From Erythrobacter sp. WG (GTDB taxonomy: Bacteria > Pseudomonadota > Alphaproteobacteria > Sphingomonadales > Sphingomonadaceae): a stretch of DNA of 64,000 bases. Positions 45,768 through 55,173 of the stretch are shown here, in pieces; positions within the stretch are counted from its first letter, which is position 1, and each line of letters opens with the position of its first letter. The notes below the pieces were generated by a model that did no database searches, was not told the origin of the DNA, and was given only the letters and a program-made list of their open reading frames with translations. The stretch is from contig NZ_JAPFGY010000005.1 of the NCBI RefSeq assembly GCF_026586795.1, forward strand, positions 62,001 through 126,000, written 5' to 3'. Both the position numbers and the translations under genes were made by a program.

Positions 45768-45801
45768 ATGATTTTGCACAAATTGGCTGGATAGGTGGCG
45801 A

Positions 45802-46716
45802 ATGCGGTTCAAGGGGCTTGATCTCAATCTGCTGGTGGCTTTCCATGAATTGATGGAGGCGCGCAGTGTCAGCCGGGCGGCGGCGAAGCTTAACCTCAGC
45901 CAGCCGGCGATGAGCGCCGCATTGGGGCGCCTGCGCGACTATTTCGAGGATGAGCTGCTGGTCGTGCAGGGCAAGCGGATGTTCCCCACGGCCTATGCGG
46001 AATCGCTCGTGCCGCTGGTGCAGGACGCTTTGCGCCGGATCGACGCGGTGATCACCACCTCGACCAGTTTCGACCCGGCCACCACGCAGCGCGTCTTCCG
46101 GCTGATCGCATCGGATTACATCACGGCCGCCGTGATCGCGCCGCTTTCGCGTCGGCTTGCGCGGATCGCGCCGGGGATCCGGATCGAGGTGGTCCTGCCT
46201 TCCGACAACAGCAGCGAGCTGATCGCGCAGGGAAAGTTCGACCTACTCATCACGCCCGAGGAGTTCATCGGCACCAAGCAGCCGGCCGAGCTCCTGTTCG
46301 AGGAGCGCCACGTGGTCGTGGGCTGGAACCGGAACCCGATCTTCGCGGACGAGGTCGGGCTGGACCATCTGCTGAGTGCCGGGCACGTCGGTGTGCTGAT
46401 GGGCGAACAGCGCACCAATTCTTTCGCCGACAACGTGATGGAGAAGCTCGGCCATCCACGCCGGCTCGAGGTCGCCGCGTCGTCGTTCACGCTGGTGCCC
46501 TGGCTGCTCATCGAAACCGATCGGGTGGCGCTGATGCACGAGCGGCTGGCGCGGCGCATGGCGGGGATGTTCCCGCTGGCCATCGCGCCCGTCCCGTTTC
46601 CCTTTCCGGTGATGCGCGAGATGATGCAGTTCAACCGCGCGCGGGCGGAGGACGAAGGCCTGTCGTGGCTGCGCGGCGAGCTGCGGACCATCAGCGAAAT
46701 CGATACGCAGTCATAA
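45802..46716 (+). CDS. LysR-family transcriptional regulator of the catabolic cluster
   Basis: 304 aa. N-terminal winged helix (MRFKGLDLNLLVAFHELMEARSVSRAAAKLNLSQPAMSAALGRLRDYF region) and C-terminal substrate-binding domain. The helix pattern LDLNLL...SVSRAA is the NodD/NahR-like branch, whose members sense aromatic or flavonoid-type effectors. Sits between the receptor (divergent) and the degradative operon (96 nt downstream), so it probably controls both. Confidence 0.92.
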   Translation: MRFKGLDLNLLVAFHELMEARSVSRAAAKLNLSQPAMSAALGRLRDYFEDELLVVQGKRMFPTAYAESLVPLVQDALRRIDAVITTSTSFDPATTQRVFRLIASDYITAAVIAPLSRRLARIAPGIRIEVVLPSDNSSELIAQGKFDLLITPEEFIGTKQPAELLFEERHVVVGWNRNPIFADEVGLDHLLSAGHVGVLMGEQRTNSFADNVMEKLGHPRRLEVAASSFTLVPWLLIETDRVALMHERLARRMAGMFPLAIAPVPFPFPVMREMMQFNRARAEDEGLSWLRGELRTISEIDTQS

Positions 46717-46812
46717 AAACAATCAAATTTACAGATTTTCTGCCGCCCCTATATCTCGCCCCAAGAGGGGTTTGCGAGCCCCCGTCGGTCAAGGCGAGAG
46801 AGGTGGCGAAAG

Positions 46813-47931
46813 GTGCAGCAGTTGCACATTCTGATCGTGGGCGGGGGGATTGGCGGGCTGACGTCGGCCATCGCTCTGCGCCGCAAGGGCCATGCGGTCG
46901 AGGTGATCGAGCGCGACCCCGATTGGTCCGTCTACGGCGTCGGCATCATCCAGCAGGGCAATGTCATCCGGGCGATGGCCGAACTCGGGCTGATCGACGA
47001 TTACCTCGATGCAGGCTTCGGCTTCGACCGGGTGCAGGTCTTCATCCCCACCGGGCAATGCGTCGCCGACATCCCCACGCCCCGTCTGGTGGATGGCTAT
47101 CCCGGCAACGTGGGCATCGGGCGGCGCGCCCTGCACAAGGTGCTCGGCGACCGGACCAAGCAGGCGGGTGCGAGCGTGCGTCTCGGGCTCACTGCGACCG
47201 CGATCGATGACGATGGCGAGGGCGTTTCGGTGGCCTTCAGCGACGGGACGTCCGGGCGTTACGATCTCGTGATCGGCGCCGACGGCCTCTATTCGCAGAC
47301 GCGCGCGACGATCTTCCCCGACGCGCCGCCGCCCGAGTTCACCGGCCAGTCGGTGTGGCGCTACAACTTCCGGCGAACCCCGGATGTGATCGGGCTTCAG
47401 GCCTACGAGGGGCAGACCGGGATCGGGCTCGTGCCGCTCTCGGACGAACTCATGTATATGTACGTGACCACGCCCGAGTCCGACAATCCGCGCTATGCCA
47501 CGCAGGATCTCGCCGCGACGATGCGCAGCAAGATCGCCGGCGTTCCCTCGCCCGCGATCCGGGCGCTGGCGGACCAGATCACCGAGGATGACGAGGTGGT
47601 CTACAAGCCGCTCGAATGGCTGCTGCTCGAAGGGCCTTGGCACAAGGGCCGGGTGGTGCTGCTGGGCGATGCCGTCCACGCCACCACGCCGCACCTCGGG
47701 CAGGGCGCGGGCATGGCGATCGAGGACGCGGTGGTGCTCGCCGAGGAACTCACCGCCGCCGACGCGATCGAGCCCGCGCTGCAATCCTACCGCGACCGCC
47801 GCTTCGCACGCTGCCGCTACATCGTCGAGGCCTCGCGCGCGATCTGCTTCGGCCAGCTCGGCAAGGGCCCGCTGGTCGATAACGCGGCTGCGACCCGCGA
47901 GATGTTCATGAAGGTGGCAGAACCAATCTGA
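46813..47931 (+). CDS. FAD-dependent aromatic monooxygenase (salicylate/3-hydroxybenzoate hydroxylase-like)
   Basis: 372 aa class A flavoprotein monooxygenase. FAD GxGxxG motif in LIVGGGIGGLTSAIALRRKG, DG motif VIGADGLYSQTR, and GD motif LLGDAVHATTPHLGQGAGMA are all present. Predicted to hydroxylate an aromatic ring using NAD(P)H and O2. GTG start at 46813; GAGAGAGGTGG precedes it. First gene of the ten-gene operon. Confidence 0.9.
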   Translation: MQQLHILIVGGGIGGLTSAIALRRKGHAVEVIERDPDWSVYGVGIIQQGNVIRAMAELGLIDDYLDAGFGFDRVQVFIPTGQCVADIPTPRLVDGYPGNVGIGRRALHKVLGDRTKQAGASVRLGLTATAIDDDGEGVSVAFSDGTSGRYDLVIGADGLYSQTRATIFPDAPPPEFTGQSVWRYNFRRTPDVIGLQAYEGQTGIGLVPLSDELMYMYVTTPESDNPRYATQDLAATMRSKIAGVPSPAIRALADQITEDDEVVYKPLEWLLLEGPWHKGRVVLLGDAVHATTPHLGQGAGMAIEDAVVLAEELTAADAIEPALQSYRDRRFARCRYIVEASRAICFGQLGKGPLVDNAAATREMFMKVAEPI

Positions 47932-47961
47932 CGGCTGCCGCCGACGTTCTGGAGTTGATCG

Positions 47962-48864
47962 ATGTCCCGAGTAAGCGAAATCCGCCATGTCGGCTATGCC
48001 GTCGCCGACCTGGCTGCCGAAGCGGCCTTCTACCGCGACGTGTGGGGCCTGGAAGAGGCGGGCGAAAAGGACGGAATGCTGCACTTCGCGACGCAGGGGC
48101 ACGACGAGCTCTATGTGGTGCGGCTGCGCCAGGATGCGGTGCAGCGCATCGACATCATCACGCTGGCGGCCGATAGTCGCGCCGATGTCGATGCCTTGCA
48201 CGCAAGGGTCGCCGCTTACGGCTGCCAGATCGTCTTCGCGCCGCGCGACCTCGACACGCTGGGCGGCGGCTACGGCTTCCGCTTCTTCAGCAAGGACGGG
48301 CTCCCCTTCGAGATCTCCAGCGACGTCGCCCGCGGCACCGCACGCGAGCTGACCCGCTGGGAGGGCATCCCCTTGAAGATCAGCCACATCGTGCTGCATT
48401 CGCCCGATCATCAGGAAATGGTGCGCTTCTTCACCGACGTGCTGGGCTTCCGGGTGAGCGACTGGCTGGGCGACTTCATGTGCTTCCTGCGCTGCAATTC
48501 GGCCCACCACCGCATCGCCATCCTGCCGGGCCCGCCGTGCCTCAACCATGTCGCCTATGACATGCTCGGCGTCGACGACATGATGCGCGGCATCCACCGC
48601 CTGAAATTGAAGGGCACGGACATCCGCTGGGGTCCGGGCCGCCACACCGCCGGGAACAACACCTTCAGCTATTTTACCACGCCGGGTGGTTTCGCAGTCG
48701 AATACACCTCCGAGCTCGAGGAGGTCGACGATGCGACATGGGAGGCGAAGGTCCATCCGCCCGCGCCGCTCGTCATGGACCAGTGGGGGATCGGGGTCGG
48801 CGGACCGCAGACCATGCCGCACCCGGCGCCCGACGCGGGCCTGTTCCAGCCTGCGGGAGTGTGA
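47962..48864 (+). CDS. Type I extradiol dioxygenase (VOC superfamily)
   Basis: 300 aa, two tandem glyoxalase/VOC modules (about 5-125 and 132-270). The metal ligands His-His-Glu of two-domain extradiol dioxygenases are visible: H in ISHIVLHSP, H in LNHVAYDM, E in FAVEYTSE; also HHRIAI, which matches the catalytic His context. Predicted to cleave a catechol-type ring next to the diol. 30 nt after the monooxygenase. Confidence 0.88.
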   Translation: MSRVSEIRHVGYAVADLAAEAAFYRDVWGLEEAGEKDGMLHFATQGHDELYVVRLRQDAVQRIDIITLAADSRADVDALHARVAAYGCQIVFAPRDLDTLGGGYGFRFFSKDGLPFEISSDVARGTARELTRWEGIPLKISHIVLHSPDHQEMVRFFTDVLGFRVSDWLGDFMCFLRCNSAHHRIAILPGPPCLNHVAYDMLGVDDMMRGIHRLKLKGTDIRWGPGRHTAGNNTFSYFTTPGGFAVEYTSELEEVDDATWEAKVHPPAPLVMDQWGIGVGGPQTMPHPAPDAGLFQPAGV

Positions 48865-48867
48865 CCC

Positions 48868-50025
48868 TTGGCCCTGTTCGAATATTTCCCGAACTACATC
48901 TGGAACCTCTCCGTCGCGATCGCGATGGAGAGCGGCGGGCAGATCGGCGAGGTCATCGATATGTGCGCGCCGATCCGCGATGCGGCGGCAGGCGGCGCGG
49001 ATGTCGGCACGCCGGCGTTCATGCAGCAATGGGCGATGATGGGCGACAAGCTGATCGCGCTCGCCGACGAGGACGAGGCGAAGGGGCGCGCGATCAGCGC
49101 CTCGAACAAGCTCGAGCGCGCCGCGCTCTACCTGTTCACCGCCGAGCGGATGCAGGGCCACGGCCAGCCGGGCCGCAAGGAGACCTACGCCAAGGCGCGG
49201 GCGACCTTCGACCGGTCGACGCGGCTCGGCCGGATCAACCGCGAACGGGTGGAAATCCCGCTGGCGCAGGGCACCATGCCCGCGCTCTACACCCGCGCCG
49301 GAGGGCCGGGGCCGCATCCGGTGGTGGTCTATTGCAACGGGCTCGATAGCTGCAAGGAGCTGCTCTACTGGTCGCGCCTGCCCGAGGCGCTGGCGCGGCG
49401 CGGGGTGTCGACCCTGTGCGTCGACCAGCCCGGATCGGGGGAGGCGCTGCGCCTCCAGGGCCTGCCGGTCGATCCGCACAGCGAGAACTGGGCCGCGAAG
49501 GCGGTCGACTGGCTGGAGGGGCAGCCCGATGTCGACCCGAAGCGGGTCGGCATGACCGGCATCAGCTTGGGCGGCCACTTCGCGCCGCGCGCGGTCGCCT
49601 ACGAGCCGCGCTTCGCGAGCGGCGCGGTGTGGGGCGCGAACCACAACTGGCGCGAGGTGCAGGACAAGCGGATGCAGCGCGAGGGCGAGAACCCGGTGCC
49701 GCATTATTGGGCGCACGTGATGTGGGCCTTCGGTGCGAGCGACATGGACGAGTTCCTCGCCAAGTCCACCGACATGAACTTGAACGGCCACATGGACCGC
49801 ATCACCGTCCCGTTCCTCGTCACGCACGGCGCCGAGGACCGGCAGATCAGCGTCGCCTATGCCGACGACCTCTACGACCAGCTCGTCAACTCGCCGCGCC
49901 GCGAGAAGGTGATCTTCACCGCGCGCGAGGGCGGGGTCGAGCACGTCGGCGCGGACAACATGGCCTATGGCCGCGACCTGATCGCCGACTGGTTCGCCGA
50001 AACGCTCGGAGGGGCAACCGCATGA
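48868..50025 (+). CDS. Alpha/beta hydrolase, 2,6-dihydroxypseudooxynicotine hydrolase-like
   Basis: 385 aa with a helical N-terminal domain and an alpha/beta-hydrolase core. Nucleophile Ser in GISLGG, Asp in THGAEDR, His in GGVEHVGAD; the YCNGLDSCKE segment matches the family oxyanion region. Enzymes of this group (DHPON hydrolase) break C-C bonds of ring-cleavage or acyl-aromatic compounds. The TTG start at 48868, 3 nt after the dioxygenase, gives a typical N-terminus; an internal ATG at 48925 is an alternative. Confidence 0.82.
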   Translation: MALFEYFPNYIWNLSVAIAMESGGQIGEVIDMCAPIRDAAAGGADVGTPAFMQQWAMMGDKLIALADEDEAKGRAISASNKLERAALYLFTAERMQGHGQPGRKETYAKARATFDRSTRLGRINRERVEIPLAQGTMPALYTRAGGPGPHPVVVYCNGLDSCKELLYWSRLPEALARRGVSTLCVDQPGSGEALRLQGLPVDPHSENWAAKAVDWLEGQPDVDPKRVGMTGISLGGHFAPRAVAYEPRFASGAVWGANHNWREVQDKRMQREGENPVPHYWAHVMWAFGASDMDEFLAKSTDMNLNGHMDRITVPFLVTHGAEDRQISVAYADDLYDQLVNSPRREKVIFTAREGGVEHVGADNMAYGRDLIADWFAETLGGATA

Positions 50026-50345
50026 CGACCTTCAGCAGCGTGGCCCGCATTCCCACCGCGCACGCCAGCAAGTATCTCCAGCAGGTGTGCAAGCACTGGG
50101 AGCACAATCTGCCGGTCAGCTACGACAAGCTGCACGGCGAAATCACCTTCGCCAAGGACGTGCGCGGGGCGGACTGGCCGGCCGATGCGCTGGTGACGCT
50201 CGACGCGGATGACACCGCGCTGCTGTGCACCATCAACGCCAGCGCGCAAGGCCAGCGCGACGGGCTGAAGGGCGCGCTCGAGCGGCACATCGACCGCTTC
50301 GCCTTCCGCGAGGCGCCGCTGGTCTATAACTGGACCGACGGCTGA
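50022..50345 (+). CDS. DUF2218 domain protein
   Basis: 107 aa small cytoplasmic protein; segments KYLQQVCKHWEHNLPVSY and ERHIDRFAFRE match the DUF2218 pattern (often described with siderophore or aromatic genes). ATG overlaps the hydrolase stop by 4 nt. Function unknown. Confidence 0.85.
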   Translation: MTTFSSVARIPTAHASKYLQQVCKHWEHNLPVSYDKLHGEITFAKDVRGADWPADALVTLDADDTALLCTINASAQGQRDGLKGALERHIDRFAFREAPLVYNWTDG

Positions 50346-50375
50346 AACCGCCCGAACATCGCGAGAGGAAAGCCC

Positions 50376-51155
50376 ATGGCCCGCACCTTCGTCGACCTGT
50401 CGATCTATCTCGAGAACGACGTCATCACCGATCCGCCGTTCATGCGGCCCAAGATCACTTACCAGCAGCACGCCGACACGGTGGCGGAACTGGGCCACTT
50501 CTTCCCCGGCGTCACCGCCGAGGACACCATCGACGGAGCGGGCTTTGCCGCCGCCGAATGGGTGACGCTCACCACCCACAACGGCACGCATCTCGATGCG
50601 CCGTGGCATTTCCATCCGACCATGAACGGCGGCGAGCGTGCCATCACCATTGACGAGGTGCCGCTCGAATGGTGCTTCTGCCCCGGGGTGAAGCTGGACT
50701 TCCGGCATTTCCCCGACGGCTATGTCGTCACCGCCGCGGACGTGGAGGCCGAGCTGGCCCGGATCGGGCACGACTTGCAGCCCCTCGACATCGTGCTGGT
50801 CAACACCGCTGCCGGCGGCGCGGTGGGCAATCCCGATTTCGTCAACATCGGCTGCGGCATGGGCTACGAGGCGACCATGTATCTGCTCGAACGCGGCGTC
50901 CGCGTGACCGGCACCGATGCATGGAGCTGGGACGCGCCGTTCAGCCACACCGCCAAAAAGGTCGCCGAGACCGGCGATACCTCGCTGATCTGGGAGGGAC
51001 ACAAGGCCGGACGCGACATCGGCTATTGCCACCTCGAGAAGCTCCACAACCTCGAGGCCCTGCCGCCGCACGGCTTCACCGTCAGTTGCTTCCCGCACAA
51101 GATTCGCGGGGCCTCGGCCGGCTGGACGCGCGCGGTGGCGATCATCGAAGACTGA
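50376..51155 (+). CDS. Cyclase family protein (kynurenine-formamidase-like)
   Basis: 259 aa. Metal-binding signature HNGTHLDAPWHFHP (HxGTHxDxxxH) and a second set near GTDAWSWDAPF. The family hydrolyses amides, lactones or cyclic intermediates. Placed after DUF2218 in the operon. ATG at 50376 follows GAGAGGAAAG. Confidence 0.9.
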   Translation: MARTFVDLSIYLENDVITDPPFMRPKITYQQHADTVAELGHFFPGVTAEDTIDGAGFAAAEWVTLTTHNGTHLDAPWHFHPTMNGGERAITIDEVPLEWCFCPGVKLDFRHFPDGYVVTAADVEAELARIGHDLQPLDIVLVNTAAGGAVGNPDFVNIGCGMGYEATMYLLERGVRVTGTDAWSWDAPFSHTAKKVAETGDTSLIWEGHKAGRDIGYCHLEKLHNLEALPPHGFTVSCFPHKIRGASAGWTRAVAIIED

Positions 51156-51158
51156 GCG

Positions 51159-51926
51159 ATGCGGCCGGAGGCTTTCGACCTTGCCGGCCGCACGGCGATC
51201 GTCACCGGATCGACGCGGGGCATCGGGTTTGCCATCGCACAGGCCTTCGCAGCCGCAGGCGCCCATGTGGTGCTATGCGGCGAGGATGCGCAGGAAGTCG
51301 CCGCCGCGGGTGCTGCGCTGGCCGCGGCGGGTGGCAGCGTCCACGCGGTCACCGGCGATCTCGCCGCGCCCGGCACGCCCGCGCACATCGTCGAGAGCGC
51401 GCGCGATGCCTTCGGTGGCATCGACATTCTGATATGCAACGCCGGGATCACGGGCGAGGCGGGCAGCTGGGCACTCGACGATTTCGACCGGGTGATGGCG
51501 ATCAACCTGCGTTCGATGGTGGCGCTGACAGCCCTGGCGCTGCCGCATATCGCCGCTCGAGGGGGCGGGAGCGTGATTCTGATGTCGAGCCTCTCGGCGC
51601 TGCGCGGCAACGCGGCGATCAACGCCTATGCGCTCGCCAAGGCCGGGGTGGCGCAACTGGCGCGCAACCTCGCGGTGCAATGGGGCCCGCGGGGCGTGCG
51701 CGTCAACGCGGTGGCACCGGGGCTGATCCGCACGCCGCTGTCCGGGCCGCTGATCGCCGACGAGGCATTCATGGCAAGGCGCCTCGCGATGACCCCGCTG
51801 CGCCGCGTCGGCGAGGTCGAGGATGTCGCTGCGACCTGCCTGTTCCTCGCCTCGGCGGGGGCGAGCTTCATCACCGGTCAGCACATCGCCGTCGATGGCG
51901 GCACGTCGATCACCGATGGCAGCTGA
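51159..51926 (+). CDS. SDR-family oxidoreductase
   Basis: 255 aa classical short-chain dehydrogenase: TGSTRGIGFAIA cofactor loop, NAGI, catalytic Ser in LMSSLSA, Tyr-Lys pair in YALAKAG. The final segment ITGQHIAVDGG is typical. Predicted to oxidise or reduce a hydroxyl/keto group of a pathway intermediate. 3 nt after the cyclase gene; overlaps the next gene by 11 nt. Confidence 0.92.
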   Translation: MRPEAFDLAGRTAIVTGSTRGIGFAIAQAFAAAGAHVVLCGEDAQEVAAAGAALAAAGGSVHAVTGDLAAPGTPAHIVESARDAFGGIDILICNAGITGEAGSWALDDFDRVMAINLRSMVALTALALPHIAARGGGSVILMSSLSALRGNAAINAYALAKAGVAQLARNLAVQWGPRGVRVNAVAPGLIRTPLSGPLIADEAFMARRLAMTPLRRVGEVEDVAATCLFLASAGASFITGQHIAVDGGTSITDGS

Positions 51927-52848
51927 ACCGGGCCCCGTCCTCCTGACCGGCGCGGGCGGCTTTGTCGGCGCGGCGCTGGTGCGCGCGCTGGCGGCGCGCT
52001 CCCGCGCGGTCATCGCCACCGATCGCACCGCCATGGACTTCGCGGGCCTCCCCAGCGTCACGGCGATCCCCGGCGAGCTTGACGATCCCGCACTGATCGC
52101 GCGCCTCGCCGCCCGGCCGATCTCGGCAGTCGTTCACCTTGCCACCGTCCCCGGCGGCGCGGCGGAGGCCGAGCCGGCGCTTGCGGCCCGTGTCAACCTG
52201 GCGGCGGCCATGGCGCTGTTCGATGCCACCGCCGCCCACGGCAATGTCCCGCGCCTGCTCTTCGCAAGCAGCATCGCGGTGTTCGGCGACGCGCTGCCGC
52301 CCCATGTCGACGACACCACGCCGCCGCGCCCGATGCTGCGCTACGGCGCGCACAAGGCGATGCTGGAGGAGTGGGTCGCGACGCTCACCCGGCGCGGCGC
52401 GGTGCGCGGGCTGTCGGTGCGACTGCCGGGGATCGTCGCCCGTCCGGCGGCGCCCTCGGGCATGAAGTCCGCCTTCCTCAGCAACCTGTTCCATGCGTTG
52501 AAGGCCGGCGAACCGATCACGCTGCCGGTTTCGGCCGAGGCGACCGCATGGCTGCTGTCGCGCCGGGCGCTGGTGGAGCAACTTGCGACGGCGCTCGATT
52601 GTCCTGCCGATCCGCCCTCGACCCGGCTCAATCTGCCTGCCCTGCGGGTGCGCATGGGCGATCTGGTCGAGGAAGTCGCGCGCCAGACCGGGGCCGACCC
52701 GTCGCTTGCGGGCCATGACCCCGATCCCACCATCGAAGCCGCGTTCGGCGCGCAGCCCCCGCTCGCCACGCCGGCAGCCGACGCGCTGGGGCTCGTCCAC
52801 GATGGCGATCTTTCCGCGCTCGTCTCGCGCGCGCTTGCCGACCTGTGA
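51916..52848 (+). CDS. NAD-dependent epimerase/dehydratase (extended SDR)
   Basis: 310 aa. Rossmann motif LLTGAGGFVGAAL and catalytic YGAHK (YxxxK). Resembles D-erythronate dehydrogenase (DenD)-like extended SDRs. ATG at 51916 (MAAEPGPVLLTGAGG) overlaps the SDR stop. Role in the aromatic pathway unclear. Confidence 0.85.
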   Translation: MAAEPGPVLLTGAGGFVGAALVRALAARSRAVIATDRTAMDFAGLPSVTAIPGELDDPALIARLAARPISAVVHLATVPGGAAEAEPALAARVNLAAAMALFDATAAHGNVPRLLFASSIAVFGDALPPHVDDTTPPRPMLRYGAHKAMLEEWVATLTRRGAVRGLSVRLPGIVARPAAPSGMKSAFLSNLFHALKAGEPITLPVSAEATAWLLSRRALVEQLATALDCPADPPSTRLNLPALRVRMGDLVEEVARQTGADPSLAGHDPDPTIEAAFGAQPPLATPAADALGLVHDGDLSALVSRALADL

Positions 52849-52867
52849 TCCACAAAGGGATATACGC

Positions 52868-53833
52868 ATGAAGCTCGCCACCATCGATAACGGCACGCCG
52901 GACGGGGCACTGGTCGTCGTCAGCGCCGATGGCCTGCGCTACCTTGGCGCCGGCACGATCGCCGCAACCTTGCAGGCGGCGCTCGACAACTGGGCCGAGG
53001 CCGAGCCGCAGCTGCGCGGCCTTGCCGAGCGGCTCGCGGCGGGCGAGGGGGAGGACACGTCCGCCATCGCCTTCGCCGCGCCGCTGCCGCGCGCGTGGCA
53101 ATGGCTCGACGGGTCGGCCTATCGCAGCCACGGCGAGCTGATGGAGACCCTGTTCGGCACCGAACCGCCGCCGCCGGGCCGCCCGCTGATGTACCAGGGC
53201 CTGTCGCACAGGTTCCTGTCCGCCACCGCCGACGTTCCCTTCCCGCGCGAGGAGGACGGCATCGATTTCGAGGGCGAGTTCGGCATCATCACCGATTTCG
53301 TGCCGATGGGCGTGAGCCCGCGCGAGGCGCTCGGTCACATCAAGCTGATCGTCCAGATCAACGATTGGTCGCTGCGCGCGCTCGCGCCGATCGAGATGAA
53401 GACCGGCTTTGGCTGGGTGCAGGCCAAGCCCGCCTGCTCGGTGGCGCCCTTCGCAGTCACGCCCGATGCGCTGGGCGATGCCTGGGCCGAAGGCCGCGTT
53501 CACCTGCCGCTGGCGGTCGATTGGAACGGCGAGCCATTCGGCAAGGCGGAAGGCGGGCCGATGGAATATGGCTTCCACGAACTCGTCGCCCACGCGGCCA
53601 GCACCCGCTCGCTGTGCGCAGGCACGATCATCGGTTCGGGCACGGTGTCCAACGCCAACTTCCGCGAGGTCGGCTCCACCTGCATCGCCGAGCGGCGCGG
53701 GATCGAGATGCTGGATGAAGGAGCGGCGCGCACCGGCTTCATGCGCTTCGGCGACCGGGTCCGGATGGAATGCCGTCTGCGGGACGGCGGCCTGTTGTTC
53801 GGCGCCATCGACCAGCAGGTGGTGAGGGGGTGA
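52868..53833 (+). CDS. Fumarylacetoacetate hydrolase-family protein
   Basis: 321 aa. FAH domain with metal ligands in DFEGEFGIITDF and the characteristic QINDWSLR and GSGTVSN segments. FAH-type enzymes hydrolyse beta-diketones or decarboxylate ring-cleavage products, fitting a late step. ATG at 52868 follows AAAGGGATA. Confidence 0.9.
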   Translation: MKLATIDNGTPDGALVVVSADGLRYLGAGTIAATLQAALDNWAEAEPQLRGLAERLAAGEGEDTSAIAFAAPLPRAWQWLDGSAYRSHGELMETLFGTEPPPPGRPLMYQGLSHRFLSATADVPFPREEDGIDFEGEFGIITDFVPMGVSPREALGHIKLIVQINDWSLRALAPIEMKTGFGWVQAKPACSVAPFAVTPDALGDAWAEGRVHLPLAVDWNGEPFGKAEGGPMEYGFHELVAHAASTRSLCAGTIIGSGTVSNANFREVGSTCIAERRGIEMLDEGAARTGFMRFGDRVRMECRLRDGGLLFGAIDQQVVRG

Positions 53834-54321
53834 GCGGCTCGCCGCCCGTTCGCCGGATCGTCACCGGTCACGACGCGCAGGGCCGCGCGGTGATCCGCAG
53901 CGACGACCTGCTGCCGGTCGAGCCGATCCCGTCGGGCGATGCGGCCTTCAGTCTCGTCTGGACAACCGCCAGCGTGCCGGCCGACAACAATGACGAGACC
54001 GACGGGCGGCTGCGCGATGCCGCGCTGACGCTGCATCGCGGCTCGGTGCTCCGGATCGTCGATATGCTGCCGGGCGGCCAGTCGCCGTTCCATCGCAGCA
54101 GCAGCATCGATTACGGCATTGTTCTGTCCGGCGCGGTCGAGCTGGAGCTGGACGAAGGGGCGGTAGCCTCCGCCCAGGCAGGAGACATCGTCGTCCAGCG
54201 CGGCACGGTCCACCTCTGGCGCAACCCTTCGGCGAGCGAGGTGTGCCGGATCGCCTTCGTGCTGATCGAGGCCGCGCCGGTCGTCGTGGACGGCGTGCCC
54301 CTGTCGGATATCGAACCTTGA
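53830..54321 (+). CDS. Cupin-domain protein
   Basis: 163 aa small beta-barrel. Metal-binding-like pattern around GGQSPFHRSSSIDYGIVLSGAVELEL (only one of the usual two His is obvious in motif 1) and GTVHLWRNP in motif 2. GTG at 53830 overlaps the FAH stop (GTGA). May bind or isomerise an intermediate. Confidence 0.8.
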   Translation: MSGSPPVRRIVTGHDAQGRAVIRSDDLLPVEPIPSGDAAFSLVWTTASVPADNNDETDGRLRDAALTLHRGSVLRIVDMLPGGQSPFHRSSSIDYGIVLSGAVELELDEGAVASAQAGDIVVQRGTVHLWRNPSASEVCRIAFVLIEAAPVVVDGVPLSDIEP

Positions 54322-55031
54322 GCACGCTGCCGCCCGAGCCGCTGGTGCTCGTGCCGGGGCTCCTGTGCGACGAGGCCGTGTGGGCGCACCAGATCGCCGC
54401 GCTTTCGCCGCGTCATCCCGTCATCGTGCCCGATTGCACGCGCTTCGACCGTCTCGAAGCCATGGCGGCCCATATCCTCGCAACGGCACCGCCGCGCTTT
54501 GCGATCGCGGGCCATTCGATGGGCGCCCGCGTGGCGCTGGAGGTGTGGCGACAGGCATCCGGGCGCGTGGCGAGGCTGGCGCTGCTCGACACCGGCGTGC
54601 ATCCCCCGTCCCCCGACGAAGCCGAAAAACGCCAGGTGATGCTCGACATCAGCGCCGGGCACGGGATGACAGCTCTCGCCGATGCCTGGCTGCCGCCGAT
54701 GGTCGCGCCCGGTCGGCTGGCGCGCGACGGAGCGCTGCGCGCGGCGCTCTATGCGATGGTCGAGCGGATGAGCCCGGCGATCCACCGCGCCCAGATCGCC
54801 GCGCTGCTGCATCGCCGCGATGCCGCGCCGCTGCTGCCGCAGATCGCCTGTCCGGTTCTGGTCGGCGTGGGCGAACACGACCAATGGAGCCCGCCATCCC
54901 AGCACCATCCCATCGCGGCGGCCATTCCGGGCGCGCACATGACGATCTTCGCTGACAGCGGCCACATGGCGCCAATGGAGGCTCCGGACGCGGTGACCGC
55001 CGCACTTGCGGTATGGCTTCAGCACGCCTGA
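54318..55031 (+). CDS. Alpha/beta hydrolase
   Basis: 237 aa. Oxyanion segment LVPGLLCDEAVW, nucleophile Ser in AGHSMGARVA, Asp in GEHDQWSP, His in SGHMAPME. Resembles 3-oxoadipate enol-lactonase-like esterases. TTG at 54318 overlaps the cupin stop (TTGA). Last gene of the operon. Confidence 0.85.
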   Translation: MSTLPPEPLVLVPGLLCDEAVWAHQIAALSPRHPVIVPDCTRFDRLEAMAAHILATAPPRFAIAGHSMGARVALEVWRQASGRVARLALLDTGVHPPSPDEAEKRQVMLDISAGHGMTALADAWLPPMVAPGRLARDGALRAALYAMVERMSPAIHRAQIAALLHRRDAAPLLPQIACPVLVGVGEHDQWSPPSQHHPIAAAIPGAHMTIFADSGHMAPMEAPDAVTAALAVWLQHA

Positions 55032-55078
55032 CTTTCCTATTTGGCGGGGAAGGGCCGATGTGAGCTCACCTGCTTTTT

Positions 55079-55097
55079 GCAAATGATTATCATTGAC
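55079..55097 (+). promoter_or_regulatory. Fur box
   Basis: GCAAATGATTATCATTGAC matches the 19-bp Fur consensus at most positions (ATGATTATCATT core), 76 nt upstream of the PepSY gene. Predicts iron repression of the downstream operon. Confidence 0.8.
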
Positions 55098-55173
55098 ACG
55101 TTGAGGGCGCATCCCTAGCAGCGGCTTGCGGCGGGACAGGATCGATCCCGCGCTCTGACCGTGCGGAGGCGAC

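Noticed and set aside
46789..49944. 1051-codon open frame on the minus strand
   Set aside because: It lies antisense to the monooxygenase, dioxygenase and hydrolase genes, has Arg/His/Gly-rich low-similarity composition, and is a typical high-GC shadow.
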